From the NCBI GenBank assembly GCA_000499405.2, contig HG738141.1, forward strand, positions 466,032-530,031: 64,000 nucleotides of DNA. Reading direction: 5' to 3'. This DNA is from Onchocerca volvulus. Its lineage: Eukaryota > Nematoda > Chromadorea > Rhabditida > Onchocercidae. The notes under the pieces were generated by a model, which worked only from the letters and a program-made list of their open reading frames with translations, was not told where the DNA came from and searched no databases. The position numbers and the translations under genes are program-made. Of this stretch, positions 1-13,146 are shown one piece after another (positions within the stretch are counted from its first letter, which is position 1; every line of letters begins with the position of its first letter).

Positions 1-442
1 AATCAATGTGAATTTATTATTAATAATCGTTAACTTAATTTCTTCGATTTTTTATGAATAATAAAATTTTAAAAACGATGAATTTTCAACTGAAATCGTG
101 CTAAGAAGTTATTTTTAATTTGAAAAAAAAAAAAGTGATTAAATTGAAATATCGATAAAAACAAATGAATAATTCGATTTTTTTTTTTCTTTAGAAAAAG
201 GGATAGTTGTTTATAACAATAATATTAAATCTATCCGTATCATTCTTATTAAACAAATGAAAAAAATATTTGACGAAAATAAATTTGAAAAATTTGATTA
301 CTTAAATTGAACGAAAATTAATTATTTAATTTACAACAATGAAAATGATAAATAAAATAAGAGTATTATTCATAATTTAATGTTGGAAATTTAGTTCTAA
401 TTTATAATTTATAAATTTTTAGTAAAAATCTTTGTTTCTTAC

Positions 443-3400
443 CGAAATAATAATTCGATGGAATAACTGAAATTTTTACCTTTCTTTTCTAATTTATTAA
501 TTTACTTTTAGTAATTAAATCAAATTACTGATTCACTAATTTTCTATGGTGCTATTTTTTTATCTTGCTAAGTTATCAGATAATAAAATCGTTTATCACT
601 TAATCAATCAAAGAAATCACATCTAAAAGTTTGTTTTCATTAATCTATTCATAATCTCATAATCGATTAATTAGTAAAATTTTTGATTGATTAAATCAAT
701 AAGTACAACGAAAAGTGCTAAATGGGTACAATAAATTAAGTAAAGGAATTAAAAAGAAGGAATTAAATGAAAATTGAAAAAAAAATAAAAAATTTTCCAA
801 AGAGAAAAAAAAAAGTGTGCTTACTTACTTGATGATAAAGGTATGATAACAAATTTAGCGGAAAAACCATTATCCGATTGAAAATGATTAAGTTGTTTGA
901 TACGAAATTGCACTAAGATAGCTGATTTATCACTTCTGATAAGACATGTTTTGATCGTACAACTGCAATTAATTAATTAATTAATTAATTATTTCGACGT
1001 TAAACTTTCACGAATTTTGTTAAATTTAATTAAATTCAAAAAATTTTGATTAAATTTGAGAAATATCGATATAACTAGTCGAATGGATGATAATTAGAAT
1101 GTGAAAGCAAAGCATTGTGATAATTTCTTTTTTTTATTTTTTAGCTTTTTCTTTTTTTTCAATCAATTTTTTTAATTACACCGTTGTTCTTCTTTTTCGC
1201 TAATTTTCCATTTATTTATTTTTCTATTTTTTCTCGTTAATACTTTCATTTACCGAATGGAAATAATTTATTTCCAATATGTTTCTTTTCAAATAGTAAA
1301 ATATATTTAAATTTAATATCCTTTAATCGACTAAAAATATTAATTTAACTAAAAATAAGGAGTATTTCAATTCTCGTTATTTTATTTTTAGCTTATGGTA
1401 ATTTCTAATAATAAATTCTTAATTTTTTTTTTTTGAATTAACTACTCGAAATTCATTTTCATTTCTATCATACACATGCAATTTGCTCATAACAGAAATG
1501 AAATATTAATTAAGAAGAAAAAAACTAATTATTGATTAATTAGTTTCAGTTTTTGAATGCGATAAGGATTTTTTTTTTTTTTTTTATTATGAAATTATGT
1601 TAACGAAACAAAATACTTTGAAAAACTAAAAAAAAAAACTTGTTTTTAAATTCAAACAATTGAAACAATGAATAAAATTAGAACTTAAGTTTAAATAGAA
1701 ATTTTTTTTACAACTTTGTTTAAATATATTCAAATAGTTTAAATCGCAATTGATATCATTTAAAAATTAGTTATTAAAATTTTCCTAAATGTGAAAAGAA
1801 AAAAACTTAAAATGAATTATCATTGTGACCTATTTAATACAAAAATTGCTAATTTTTTTTTTGAGGACAATTATTATAAATACGGAAAAATAAAATAAAA
1901 TAACAAATATTTTCGAATTTAAATAAAAATAAATTATTTGTTTGAATAAAAAATTCCGCATTTTAATTTTAGCAAATATTCGTTTTAAAAAAAAAGAAAA
2001 AAACAAATTTTTTTTGACGAAACTGAATTGAAAAAAAATTTATTTTACTTCCTGAAAGAAACAAAAGAAAAGAAAGGACGGGAAATTTAGCTGTAATACA
2101 AATAGAAAATCTTTTTTTTCTGAAAAAAAAAAAATCTAAATCAAACTAAATATTTCGTTAGAAATGTTTGCTTAAAATGATAAATTAAATGAAATTGATT
2201 TCAAATATTTTTCTCCCAAATCCTAAATTTCAGAACAAATTATAATTTAAAAGTTTTTTTTTGGGGGGTGAATATTTAAATATAAAGAAAATTAAGTTTT
2301 GATGGCATTCAGATAATAAATTTGCTGACAAATTTTAGGCAAACATTTAAAATACTTTAAAATAGATAAAAAAAAGTATTCCAACAAACAATCAATGATT
2401 ATTTATTTTTTATTGAAAATTTAATTTCTAATCTAAAAAATGATTATTATTTCATTGAATGAAAATTTTATTTAAATGAAATTCTGCATATAAATGACTG
2501 CTTATTTTTAGTTTTTTACAATTTATTATTAATTGTTTACATCGAAATACATGCTTAAACAAAAATTAGAATTCAAATTAATTTTTAATCAATCATTTTG
2601 CTTAATTTGTGTTGGCGAATGTAATAAATTATTTTTTTTTTTGTAAGAAATGATGAAAGTTAAGTGTAATTTGATTACGTCGAAACAAAAATGAAAATAA
2701 TAATAGTACAAATAAAGTGCAAATTATTTCGTCTTTTTTAGATTAATTTTTTTTTTTTAACGAAATTCAATTTTTCAAGATATTCATAAATTATATTACA
2801 ATTTTAGGCTTTTACAAACTGACACTTGAATGAATTTTTGAAAGAAAAATTCTTGTTTACACATTTAAAAAAAAACTATTTTAAACTTAAATTCACTAAT
2901 CCAAGAAAAAAAAAAGGGAAAAATTTATCAATTCCTAAATCTTGTCGAAAAGTAAATTGCCATATTCAATTAACCGGAAAATATTTATACACCAGAAATC
3001 AAAAAAAAAAAAAAAAAGATAACTCTCAAATACATTTTGCTTATTTCTCAGAAATCTAAAAAAAAAAGAGAATGCTACGAAATTTAAACAAATTTTTAAT
3101 GAAAGTTTTGTCAATTAATGCAAGCAATTAATTATTTTTTAGCATAAAAGAAAATAGCTTTTTTGATTAAAAAATGACAAACGATCTTTACCTATATAAA
3201 TTATTTTTTATTTTCATTTTTTTTCCAATTTTTCCGTGAAAATTATCGGAAATTTAAAGAATGTATTGTAATATTTAAATATTTTTCTATCAAACTGAAA
3301 AATAAAATTTTTTCTTTTTATAAAGTGTTAATATTAAATCATATTTATTATTTTTAATTGCCAATTGATTTTTTCCCATTCTTTTTTTTCATTTTTAATT

Positions 3401-6400
3401 TAAAAATTTCTGAAACGAAAAGAATTTTTGTAATTAATACATTTTATTTTTGCTCTTTATAGTATCTTAATTCATGCTATATGAGATATTTTAATAATGA
3501 TATCAAAAATATGATTTCATAAAGTAATCCAAAGAATTCATAATATAACCCGTATATAGCGAAAAATGCAGAAGTCTTGGGAAAGATAAGATAAGAATAT
3601 TCAGGAATTTTGGGCGAGACAAAGAGAGATAAAAAAATCCAGAAGTTTTGAGAGAGATAAGATGTTAAACTAAGAAATGCCTATTAAGTTTGATTATTTC
3701 CATAAAAATTATCGCATGGTTTCCAAGTTTGTTATCAGTAAATAAATATCTCTTAAAGTGATAAACTAATTAATGCCCAAAAAAATATTTACAAATCATT
3801 CGATATCTTTTTGGATACCGGTTTGTCACTTTTATTTTTATTTATTACATTACTAGCTGAATCGGCCACGCTCAGCATATTCGGCTCCAATTATTTCCAT
3901 ACAGACAAAAATATAAACGTCCGTTCAAATCTTAAACCTCCGAAAGTTTGAAAAATCTTAGATGTCGGAAAGTCCTATCTTTTGCTTTGAAATTTTGACA
4001 CAACGTCGCATTCAAATACGTGCATGTTTTAATAACGTGTTGCTGTAGCTCAGCCTGGTTAAGTGGAAAAAAAAGAAAAGAGAAAGCGCACGTTTCTAGC
4101 TTTGCGAAAAAAACTGATGCTTTTTAATTTGGTTGAATTGGCGACTAATTCTTATTATTGTAATTCGGCTAAGTCAGCAATAGATGTGAAGAGGTATTTT
4201 GTGTCTCGTATGACAGAGATGAATGCTATTGAGAAAGATTCTATAAGATTTGATGAAAAGTGATTCTTCGTAGTCATATTTATCAGAGGATATCCAAACA
4301 AACTGATGGGTTATTCTTTCTTTTGTCGCTGATAGAGAAGAGTATTATTTAAGTGAATTGTCGGATCGTTGCTACCGAACTGGAACCATTGGAACTCCGA
4401 ACTGTTGCTGCGTCGATCTTTGTTGTTTATCTGTGAATTGGAACATTTTGATGGTAGACATGTTTGTCGACCCTTTGAAACTATGTCGCGCCACTTGATC
4501 TTTAGTGTTTTTTGTTCACAATAATTGTCTTGGCGTTATTTGACATCTTTCAATTTTCGCCCACATCTGATATGTTTAATTTTACAATAATTGTGGATAA
4601 ACAATATTTTCTTGTTATTCCATTTTCTGTGTAGATACAGAAATTTGTCTGGTTGCCAACTTTAGAACACCCAATATGTAACTATCCATGTGAGAAGCAA
4701 TCGGTCTCTAGATCTAAACCGCGCATTTCTAAAAATAGACTATGAGCTTTGTTAATGATGAATGCAAACTCAATCGAGTTGGAAATTGCAATCTTTTAAA
4801 GCGAAATGGCATATCCGTTAAAATCATAGGAATGCCAGGAATAAAGACATCTTCAAGACGGCTGAAAAGTCCTGTAAGGATTGTTGCTTCTACGACATTG
4901 CTCATTAATTTTCTTTTACTGCAAGCCGCGTGCCGTTGCAAAGTTATGGCTTGTCGATATTTCGCAACATGATAATTGGCACGCCGATTTTCAATTGCAG
5001 TAGTGCTGTGGCATCCCTAGCAGATCAAATGAATTCAAAAATTCTGTTGGATAATCAACCGTTTCATCTGCTTCCACAACAGTATCGACGGATTTATAAA
5101 TGATTGCCTCGCTATGAATGTTAAACAGAATAATATTGTTACGTTCATCGACGTCATTGTTCTTGGCCGCAAAAATACTCGTGCACTAATACTCGTCCAA
5201 TCGTGTTCTTATAATTGCTCTGAGTATGGGGAAATACTTTTTTAACCAACTCTTCCTTTGACGTTACTAAGTTGCAAAAGTAATGAGACAATGAAATTCT
5301 TCCTATGGTCATATCAACCAGAAAGAAATGATAGGAATACGATATTACATGCCGATGAAATACAACAACAATAGACAAAAACAAAGTGCCTATTCGAATG
5401 TAACGTGTGTCAAATTTTCAAATCAATGGGTAAAAACGTGAAAAGTTGCGTCAAAATGAACACTGAGCATTTACGATAAAGAGGCAATCCTGAGAGACGA
5501 CCTAATATTAGAAGTAATATTAGTCTAATATTAGAAGAAATAATTCATAAATTGCTTGAAAGAAACATTTCATTATACACTATAATGACTTCGACATTCT
5601 GCGACGCAGTTACATTCTCCACAAATCAAAAAATAAACGAAGTATATTCCTCGCAAAGCAAAAAACAAACGAAAAAGCTGAACAAATTGGAATGCAACGT
5701 TGTATGAAAATTTCAAATCAATCGATGGAGAATTTGAAACGTTGCAGGAAGTAGCCGCAGTCAATGCAGAAAGCAGGCTTGGTGAAAAAGTTCTGTCCGT
5801 TCATGAAGGCGCGGTGCAAGGCGGAGTCAAAAAATTCAGTTTGCTCATTTACTTTTAGTAGTCACGGACGTGTACATGAAAAAAAAAAGTAAGTTTGTCT
5901 ATATAAAAAAGAAGACTTATTCGAATACAAGGCTGCGTCAAAATTTGAAAGCAATCGGTGATGAACTTACGAAGTTTTGATATCAACCACAAAGAGCAGT
6001 TACATTTCTATTTATAGATATTACAATTATGAAAAAACTATACTAATGGAATACTCCTAATTTTAATTAAGTTGAAATAATTTATCAATCTTTTCTCTGC
6101 TAAGAGAAATTAATATCGTTTTTTATATTCTATATATATAAAATACATAAATATATCGAAAATTAAATATAACAAATATTAAATATATAAAATATATTAA
6201 AATTTTTTATAGTATTCGTTATAATGGATGATAAATTGTATAACTGATAAGTAATCATAAATGATATTGAATAAATTGATAATAAATAATTGTAAAAAGA
6301 ATTGTAATGAGTACTCGTTACAATTGGTGATTAATTGTAACAATTGACAAATGATCATAATTGATCGTAATCATGAAATTAGAGGATGATCAATCGAAAC

Positions 6401-9400
6401 AGTTGTTAAATAATTATGAAATTAAATAATGGTTAATCGTTTGATAATCGATTTATAATCATAAAAATTAGGTAAGTAAAGTCATGATAATTGATGATCA
6501 TGGAATCAAATAAATAAGATACACGAAATTTTTCATAAACTTTTGGAAGCAATACCAACTGAGAAAATAAAATAGGAAAAAACATGTTTTGCTTTAAAAA
6601 ATGAAAATCAAAATATTTTTTGATTTAGTTTTTGTGAGTTTTTTTTAATTTATCAATAATCTATTGATATTGTTCGAATTAATTGAAAAAAGTTCAAAAT
6701 TTTAATACAATTATTACGACAAGAAAAAAAATCGATTTTTATAAATTGTATTTTCTTATCTTCTTGTCATAATTTTTTTTAAATTAATCATTTTATTATA
6801 TAAAATTATTTTATAAAACTATTTTTTTTAAGTATTTTCCTTTCGTTTTCTTTTCTTCTTTTGTTGGTAATCAATTATTGATTTAATTTATTGTCAATAT
6901 TTCAGGAAGAGAAATGAAATTAATCAATCATTCAATCTATGAACTGTATTTAATTTTTAATTATGTCCACAATCGAGAATAAATATCTTATCGATATCAG
7001 TTCTGGTGAAAAATAATAGTACCATAATATCATTTTCACAATTTGAATAATACTGATATATTGTCAAAACTGATTTTCAAAATTTTGTCTCTCAATAACT
7101 ATTGAATTTCAAAAAACCATTTTAAATTAAATTATTTTATATGATAAATATCATCGATTATTTCATTTAAATTCTTTAATTAAATATTCAATTATTTCAT
7201 TTAATCGATTGTTTCATTGAATGATTTTATAACCGAATTTTTTATATATGATAAGTATGATCGATTATTTCATTTAAATTATTAAATGATTTAATGGAAA
7301 TAAGCACCTTCCTTTATTAAATTTAATTAGATGTAAATTTTTAGTACCTGAAAATCGACGTTTTTCTTAAAAGTTTTCCTTTCTCTTTTTTTTTCGAAAC
7401 AATTTCATTGCTCTCATTTATCAATAATAATCATCTTTATCAAATGTATTTGAATACATTTTTTTCTTCAATTTATAATATATTTTACGTTTAATATATT
7501 TAACATTTTGTTCTGATAATTTTTTTTTATTTTTTTTACTTTTTATTTTTTTTACATAATTTCACATGAATGGTTTTCATTCTAGCCTTTCCTTTTTCTT
7601 CAATTTATTTTCGTTTTTTTCCTTTTTTTTTTTTGCAATTTCATTTTAATATGTCAAGATAAACATATCAAATATATTAAACTATATTTATTACTTTTCT
7701 ATTTGAACTTTTTTCTACTAAATTTGCCGATTTATTAAAAAAACGAAATTCATTGAAGCATAATATTATGCAATAACGCATATCAATTAGAAATATCCAT
7801 TTTATTAATATTTTTTTTTCAAAAAAGTTTTTTCAATATTTTTATAAAATTGAAATTTTTTTTCGATAAATTTTCATAAATTTGTATAAATTTTAATAGG
7901 TCAAATTAAAAAATGCCAAACATGCTAGTAATATATATTACATTCATAAATTTTTGCATTTTTTCAAAATAAATTTTTATTGTTTTTATAAATTTTTTTA
8001 ATTTTTTCCTTTTTTTTAAATAAATTTTTGCATAAATATGACAAACAATTGATGATTTTTACTTTTTTTTTTTCTTTCTTTTTCTTATTAATGAATTTCT
8101 TGCAAATATTAAATGATGCGAAAAATGTTTTTGTAATTTTCAATTACTGAAACATTAATTTATGCATTAAATTATTTTATAAATTTAAAAAAAAGCAATA
8201 ATTTCACCAAGTCGATCAAAAATCAACTAACAGGGAAGGAAAAAAGAAGGAATGATTACTCTTGGGAATTGAAATTAAATTTTATTTCTAGTTATTTTCG
8301 TCCTATATATTATAAGCTCAAAGATAAAAACTGAATTAAATTTCAAATGTTGAAAAAAAAGAGGAAAAATAAAAATAAACAAAAAATATAAATGAAATGC
8401 TATTAATGTTTAATAAGATTTTTATTCGATTAAAATTAGCTAATATTTCAATTATTGATTTAAAACTGTATTTTGTTAATTTGGAAATTTAGATTTTTAA
8501 TCAATGATTTCTATCCTTCCCCCCTACTCGATAATATAGTTAATGATGATGATGACGTAATACTGGTTTTGGAAATAATCAGAAATAAATATAGGAAATA
8601 ATTTTTACTTTCTACATAAATTATTTTCCATTTTGTTGCTGATTTGGAGTTTGAAAAGTGAAAAATTAAAATGAAATATCGGAATTTCTCAAAAATTTTT
8701 CAAAATATCAAAAATATTCAAAAATATCTCAAAAATTTAGCAATAATTTCTCAAAATCATAAAAATAGTGGAATTTCTCAAAAAATCAATAATTTTTTGA
8801 AATTTTTATTGTCCAAAAGTTAAAAAAAAAAAAAAAAAGGCGGAAAAATTTGGGAGTGAGAATTTGATAATAAAGGATACAAAAACATATTTCAAAATTA
8901 TTTGAATTTTATATTATAAAACTTTATGATTTTACCGATAATAATAATAAATATTACATTGTTTTTTATGATAAGTTTAGCTGATAATTTTTATCACTTA
9001 ACCATATTTAAATTTGTACTTTCGCAAATTTTATCTTCTGTTTTTTATTTAAAAAATAAATAAATAAATAAAAGCTTACTTTTTTTGAAGACCATTCTCG
9101 TTTGTAATATTCAAAAAATAATCACTTCCATTGTTAACTTTAATTTCTGCTCTAATTCTGTGATATGGATCAGTTGTGATAAGCCATTGACAACGGAAAA
9201 AGAAATTTTTAAAATTCTCAACAACAAAAAAAAAAATTTCAAATTTTTTGTAAAAAAATTTTTCAAATTTTAATTTACAAATGAATAATTAAATTCGATA
9301 TAGAAAGGAAATAATTGTCAACTAAAAATAACTTTTTATAGAAGAATTATTCATTAATTGCTACTTATTATAAGTTAATTGCTTTAATTAATATCATTAA

Positions 9401-10127
9401 ATAACATCAATTCGCTCTTAGCTATCTCTCCAATTTTACAGTATTTTCAATAAAAATTAATTAATTAATCAATTAATCGTTAAATTTAATTATGCAATAT
9501 ATTTCTTATTTGTTAAAAACTAAAGCGAAACTGTTGAAAATTGATTCATCTAATCCGTACTAATCATAATTAACTAATGGAATTTTTCAGTTTTTAACCG
9601 AAAACAAATTTAAGAATATTTCAAGAAAAAATAAGGCAAAATTTAAATTATTTCAGAAAAAAAAAAACAAACGAAATTTTAAAAATTTACTGAGATGTAG
9701 GAGTAATTTTGTTGATAAAAAAATCCAAAGGATAAGGAAATTTTCGTTCGCTTATCTTCTCATCCGATAACAAATAATTTTCTTTTGAAGACTTGTAATT
9801 TTTGTTATCAGTGTTATCAGTTGTGGTAATCGGAAAACTGATAACATATTCCGGATGATTATGATCCAATACTATATGTCGTTTTTTGCATAGAGTCATT
9901 ATTGTTTCATGATTTGTTGACGATACTGATGATGGCGATGATAATGATGATGATGATGATGATGGCGATGATGATGATGATAATGTTAATGATAATAATG
10001 ATGGTGAAAAAGGTAAACTTAACGGTGATAATGATATGGATGATAAAGCCATAACGTTCATATTGATCATCGCCATCAAGAAATGAATAATAATATTGAT
10101 ATTTTTTGGAAATAAAAATTTAAACAT
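443..10127 (-). CDS. CUB-domain secreted protein, partial multi-exon model
   Basis: Four minus-strand exons are proposed: 10127-9691, 9216-9080, 962-829 and 466-443. The first starts at an ATG followed by a hydrophobic, Phe/Ile/Met-rich stretch that could be a signal peptide, then a Ser-rich tract made by a TGATGA-type repeat, then a normal-looking tail ending PTS. Exon 2 reads CQWLITTDPYHRIRAEI and exon 3 reads SAILVQF...NGFSAKF, the start and end signatures of a CUB domain (C-x-W-x-I near the start; L-V-x-F then G-F-x-A-x-F at the end). Exons 2 and 3 join in matching phase 2, across an intron of about 8.1 kb. Exons 3 and 4 join in phase 1; exon 4 is only 24 nt and is the weakest. Exon 1 ends in phase 2 whereas exon 2 opens in phase 0, so an exon is missing or that join is wrong. 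CUB domains are extracellular protein-binding modules. The gene probably continues left of the window. Confidence 0.5.
3565..3670. repeat. Degenerate tandem repeat, unit about 36-38 bp
   Basis: Three diverged units run in a row, each built round an AGAAGTTTTGGGAGAGATAA-like core (near 3571, 3604 and 3643). The array lies about 200 bp outside the predicted Helitron terminus at 3853. Confidence 0.5.
4021..4263 (+). other. Helitron-internal segment with a 66-codon open frame
   Basis: The first 65 bp, starting ACGTGTTGCTGTAGCTCAG, are shared with copy 2 at about 39930. On the plus strand an open frame from 4063 encodes a Lys/Arg-rich start (EKKEKRKRTFLALRKK) followed by ordinary-looking sequence to 4263. 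I do not recognise it. It could be a captured exon fragment carried by the element, or chance. It points the opposite way to the helicase. Confidence 0.25.
4690..5385 (-). pseudogene. Helitron PIF1-type helicase C-terminus, broken
   Basis: The minus-strand translation runs through the end of a Helitron helicase: FCNLVTSKEELVKKVFP, then in another frame KNNDVDERNN, YKSVDTVVEADETV, DYPTEFLNSFD, GVPIIMLRNID, LCNGTRLAV, and finally IPMILTDMPF, FKRLQFP and GLDLETDCFSH. This order matches the C-terminal third of autonomous Helitron Rep/helicase proteins. At least one frameshift (near 5160) and several in-frame stops, one right after LRNIDKP, show that it is dead. The INKAQGQ box that is intact in copy 2 is damaged here. 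It can only be a fossil of the element that spread the copies. Confidence 0.75.
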
Positions 10128-10529
10128 CAATTTTGATTTATTAAATAGCAAATAATAGCTGAAATAATAGTAGTAATGACAGTGATAGTAATAATAATAA
10201 TAACAGCAGTGAAAATAATTTTTTTTCAAAGTTAAAATCGAATAATTTCCGAAATAAATAGTCGAAATTGAATTATTTAAAAAAAAATACTCGATTCAAA
10301 TATAATTAATTACAATAGTTTTTTTTGTTATTATGGATTTTTATTTTCTATCAAATAATCGAAGAATAGAATATTTGAGAATGAATAAATTAGAATTTAA
10401 TTGAATAATTTAAGATTCTTCGCTTTTCTTCGTTCCTTTCTTCTTTTCTTATAAAATAATGAAATTCAATTTTTGCAGCATTAAATATTCGTTTTCTTCA
10501 CATATATTAGATAGCAATATTTTTTCAAA

Positions 10530-10950
10530 TATTTTTCATTAGTATGAACATAATATTATCATTTTGAGGTTCTGAAAATGAAAAATTTTTATAATGCTTA
10601 AAATCATCTAAGATTTCGAAATTTTGAAATTAAAAATTAAAAAAAACACGTACAACATTTTAATATGATATCATCTTGAAATATCAAATCATCCTCAAAT
10701 TTTGAAATTAAACATTCTAAGGCATGTATAATATTTGAACATCATATCGCTCTAAAATAACATTATCTTGAGATTAGAATGTTTAGTTTCAGAATCTCAG
10801 GATGTAATTTTTTTTTCTTTCATCTTAGGATTCTGAAGTTAAGCATTCTAAAACATATATTACGCTTAAATATCATATCATTCTGAAACATCGCATCATC
10901 CTAAAATGAGATTCTGAAGTTAAAGATTCTGAAAACGTGTATTATTGTTA
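10530..10950. repeat. Degenerate tandem repeat, unit roughly 100 bp
   Basis: The phrase GATTCTGAAGTTAA(A/G)CATTCTAAAAC recurs with changes (near 10700, 10770, 10845, 10910), each followed by an ATATCATATCATTCTGAAA-like phrase. Units are heavily diverged and the exact period would need a dot plot. Confidence 0.5.
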
Positions 10951-11384
10951 AAAGAAAAAAATTTAGATTGATTATTTCGTCTATTATAGTAAAAATTACA
11001 AATTTTAAAATGAATTTATTGAAAATTTTGCGATAAAACGAATAATTCGAAGAACTAAATACATCTGAAGCAAGACTTTAAAATAAAAATTACCATTTTT
11101 TGTGAATATTTTTTAAAATTCTGAACCCAAATAACATAAATCATACTGATATATGGATCATAAAGAAGTACCGCAAAAATCATATTACGGCCAAAAATGT
11201 AATTTAAAATAAACTCCTCAAATGTTATTAGTAGGCAATTGTAGATTGTTTTGAAAAAAAAACGGAATGATAGAATAACTGTTTTTTTTTCGGTGAAAAA
11301 AAAAAAGTTTTTTTTGTTTGGAGAAAAAAAAAAATTACTTTCTGAATCATAAAGAGAACCGAAAATTACTCCTTTAGGATTCAA

Positions 11385-11640
11385 AAAAAAAAAGAAAGAA
11401 TGATAATTTTAAGAGTTTAACCATTTTAGGAATTCAGAAAAATAGAAATGAAACGCTTTGAGATTAGAAAAAAAGATAGAAACATTAAATGATTATTTAA
11501 CGAATTTAAAGAGAAAAAGAATGAACGATGAAATCATTGTTTTAGAATTCAACAAAAAAAGGATAGAAAAAGAAAAAATGATCATTTCAGGATCCGGAAA
11601 AAAAAAGGATGAAAAGATCAAATGATTTTTCAGAATTAAT
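11385..11640. repeat. Purine-rich degenerate tandem repeat, about 48 bp
   Basis: Five or so loosely matching units alternate an A/G-rich stretch with TGATCATTTTAGGATTC-like phrases (AGGAATTCAG, AGAATTCAAC, AGGATCCGGA, CAGAATTAAT). Strong strand asymmetry, no coding. Confidence 0.4.
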
Positions 11641-13077
11641 TATTTTATTTATTTCATGATTTAGAAAATTTAAAAAAAAAAAAGAAAAGAAGAGAAAAAA
11701 AAAGCAAGAAATGTAAATTAATCATTTGTTAGTCATTATTTTAAGCACAAATTTCAACAAACGAATAGGACAAACAACATATTTTATTTCAAAATTAAAA
11801 CTTCATAAAAATAAAAGATAGCAAAAAAAAATGAAAAATTAATTAATTAATTAATTGGCAAGTAAAAAAATAATATACGTCTAATAATGATATTATTGCA
11901 AATATGTTTTAGAATTAAAATTATATGATATATGCAACAATGATCAGCGAAAAATTGTTGGGAAAAATTTTAATTCAAAAAAATTTAAAAACAAAATAAA
12001 ATTTTAAACTAATATAGAAAAAATTAAACAATTATTCACTGATAAAACTAACAATATGATTATGAAATACAGATAAAATTAATAAATTATCTGCTTGAGA
12101 GATAAGATTTTTCAAACTTTTTTGCGATTTATCGCAATTCTGTTGAAAATGTTAACAAAAGGATCGTAACAGGTCGCAATTTTTAAAATTTTGCTTCTTT
12201 TATTAAAATTATCGGATCAATCAATTATCTTGCTAGATATATTAATGTCGCTAATTTTGTCTATTTTTTAAGATTTCAGATGGAAAAAAAAAAAAAAAAA
12301 CGAAATTAGCTGAGTTAGCTAATACTAGAAAAATGATTAATTAGTTAATTTTAATATAATATATAAAATTAATAATTCTATAAAGAATGCAAAAAAAAAA
12401 TTGCGAAAAAAATATTAAATAAAATCGATAATTGAAGGACAAATAGATAATTTCTATTGATTGTAAATTTTGAAAAACAATAATTTTTGAGAATTTTTGT
12501 TTTTAAGAATTTTTAAGAATTACATAATCTGATAAACAAATTACACAATCTGATTTTAAAAAAAAAGTAAAATTTACAAAAATTTTTCGAAAATACGAAA
12601 AAAAAAAAGAAGAAAAATCAGTTTTCTTTTCTTCGATATACATTTAAACATTTTATTTTTAATGGCATAACATTTAAACAAATATGAAAAGAGAAAAAAA
12701 ATCAAAAGAAAAAAAAAAGTGAAAAATAAAAACCTTTGTTTAAAGAGATCTAAAACAATGGTAACTAAAAATTGCCTAAAAATTGATTCATCGATTTCCG
12801 AATAAAATTACAACAATTGAATCTTATCAATTAAAAGTACAGGAAAAAAAAAGTGCAAAATTTTTAAGCGATGAAATGCGATGAAATATTATTGAAAGTT
12901 ATCAATTATCATTTAAATACGAAATAATCCATTCATATTGGAAAATTGTTTATTATTTGTTTGAAATTTTATACTTTTTTCATTTTTTTTTTTTTTTTTG
13001 GAGGGAATTTTTTTGAGAATGAAAATAAAAGATATGATTGATATGAAAAAAAAAAAGAAAAGTAAGAGTAATATGAT

Positions 13078-13146
13078 AAGTTTTGTTTATTCCATTTTTT
13101 CTTTTCTGTTTATTCCATTTTTTCTTTTTTTTGTTTATTTCATTTC
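13078..13146. repeat. Short T-rich tandem repeat, three units
   Basis: Three imperfect copies of TGTTTATTCCATTTTTTCTT lie head to tail. Confidence 0.55.

Larger units (their letters stand above)
3853..5990 (-). mobile_element. Decayed Helitron, copy 1
   Basis: Read on the minus strand, the left edge ends in CTAG followed by T, the normal 3' end of a Helitron (CTRR, inserted next to T). Just inside it is a short hairpin with GCTGA/TCAGC arms (3857-3877). The interior carries Helitron helicase sequence on the minus strand at about 4690-5385, broken by stops and a frameshift. At the other end a module of about 55 bp, core TTCGAATGCAACGTTG..., recurs near 5395, 5690 and 5925. The same module recurs in copy 2 and in the fragment at 44265. 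Nearly all of the Rep region is missing. The right (5') boundary is approximate. It sits inside the proposed long intron of the CUB gene. Confidence 0.7.
963..9079 (-). other. Long AT-rich intron of the CUB gene, with Helitron inside
   Basis: Apart from the Helitron at about 3853-5990 I see no coding sequence here on either strand, only AT-rich low-complexity DNA, A and T homopolymers and a TTAA repeat at 969-990. Matching splice phases on both sides suggest one intron, but small undetected exons could lie inside it. Confidence 0.4.

Noticed and set aside
4036..4110. tRNA gene
   Set aside because: Only an A-box-like phrase is present; there is no B-box (GGTTCGAANCC), anticodon stem or acceptor stem.
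10128..10229. Upstream ATG at 10229 for the first CUB-gene exon
   Set aside because: The extra residues are a Tyr/His run from a trinucleotide repeat; the ATG at 10127 gives a normal signal-peptide-like start.
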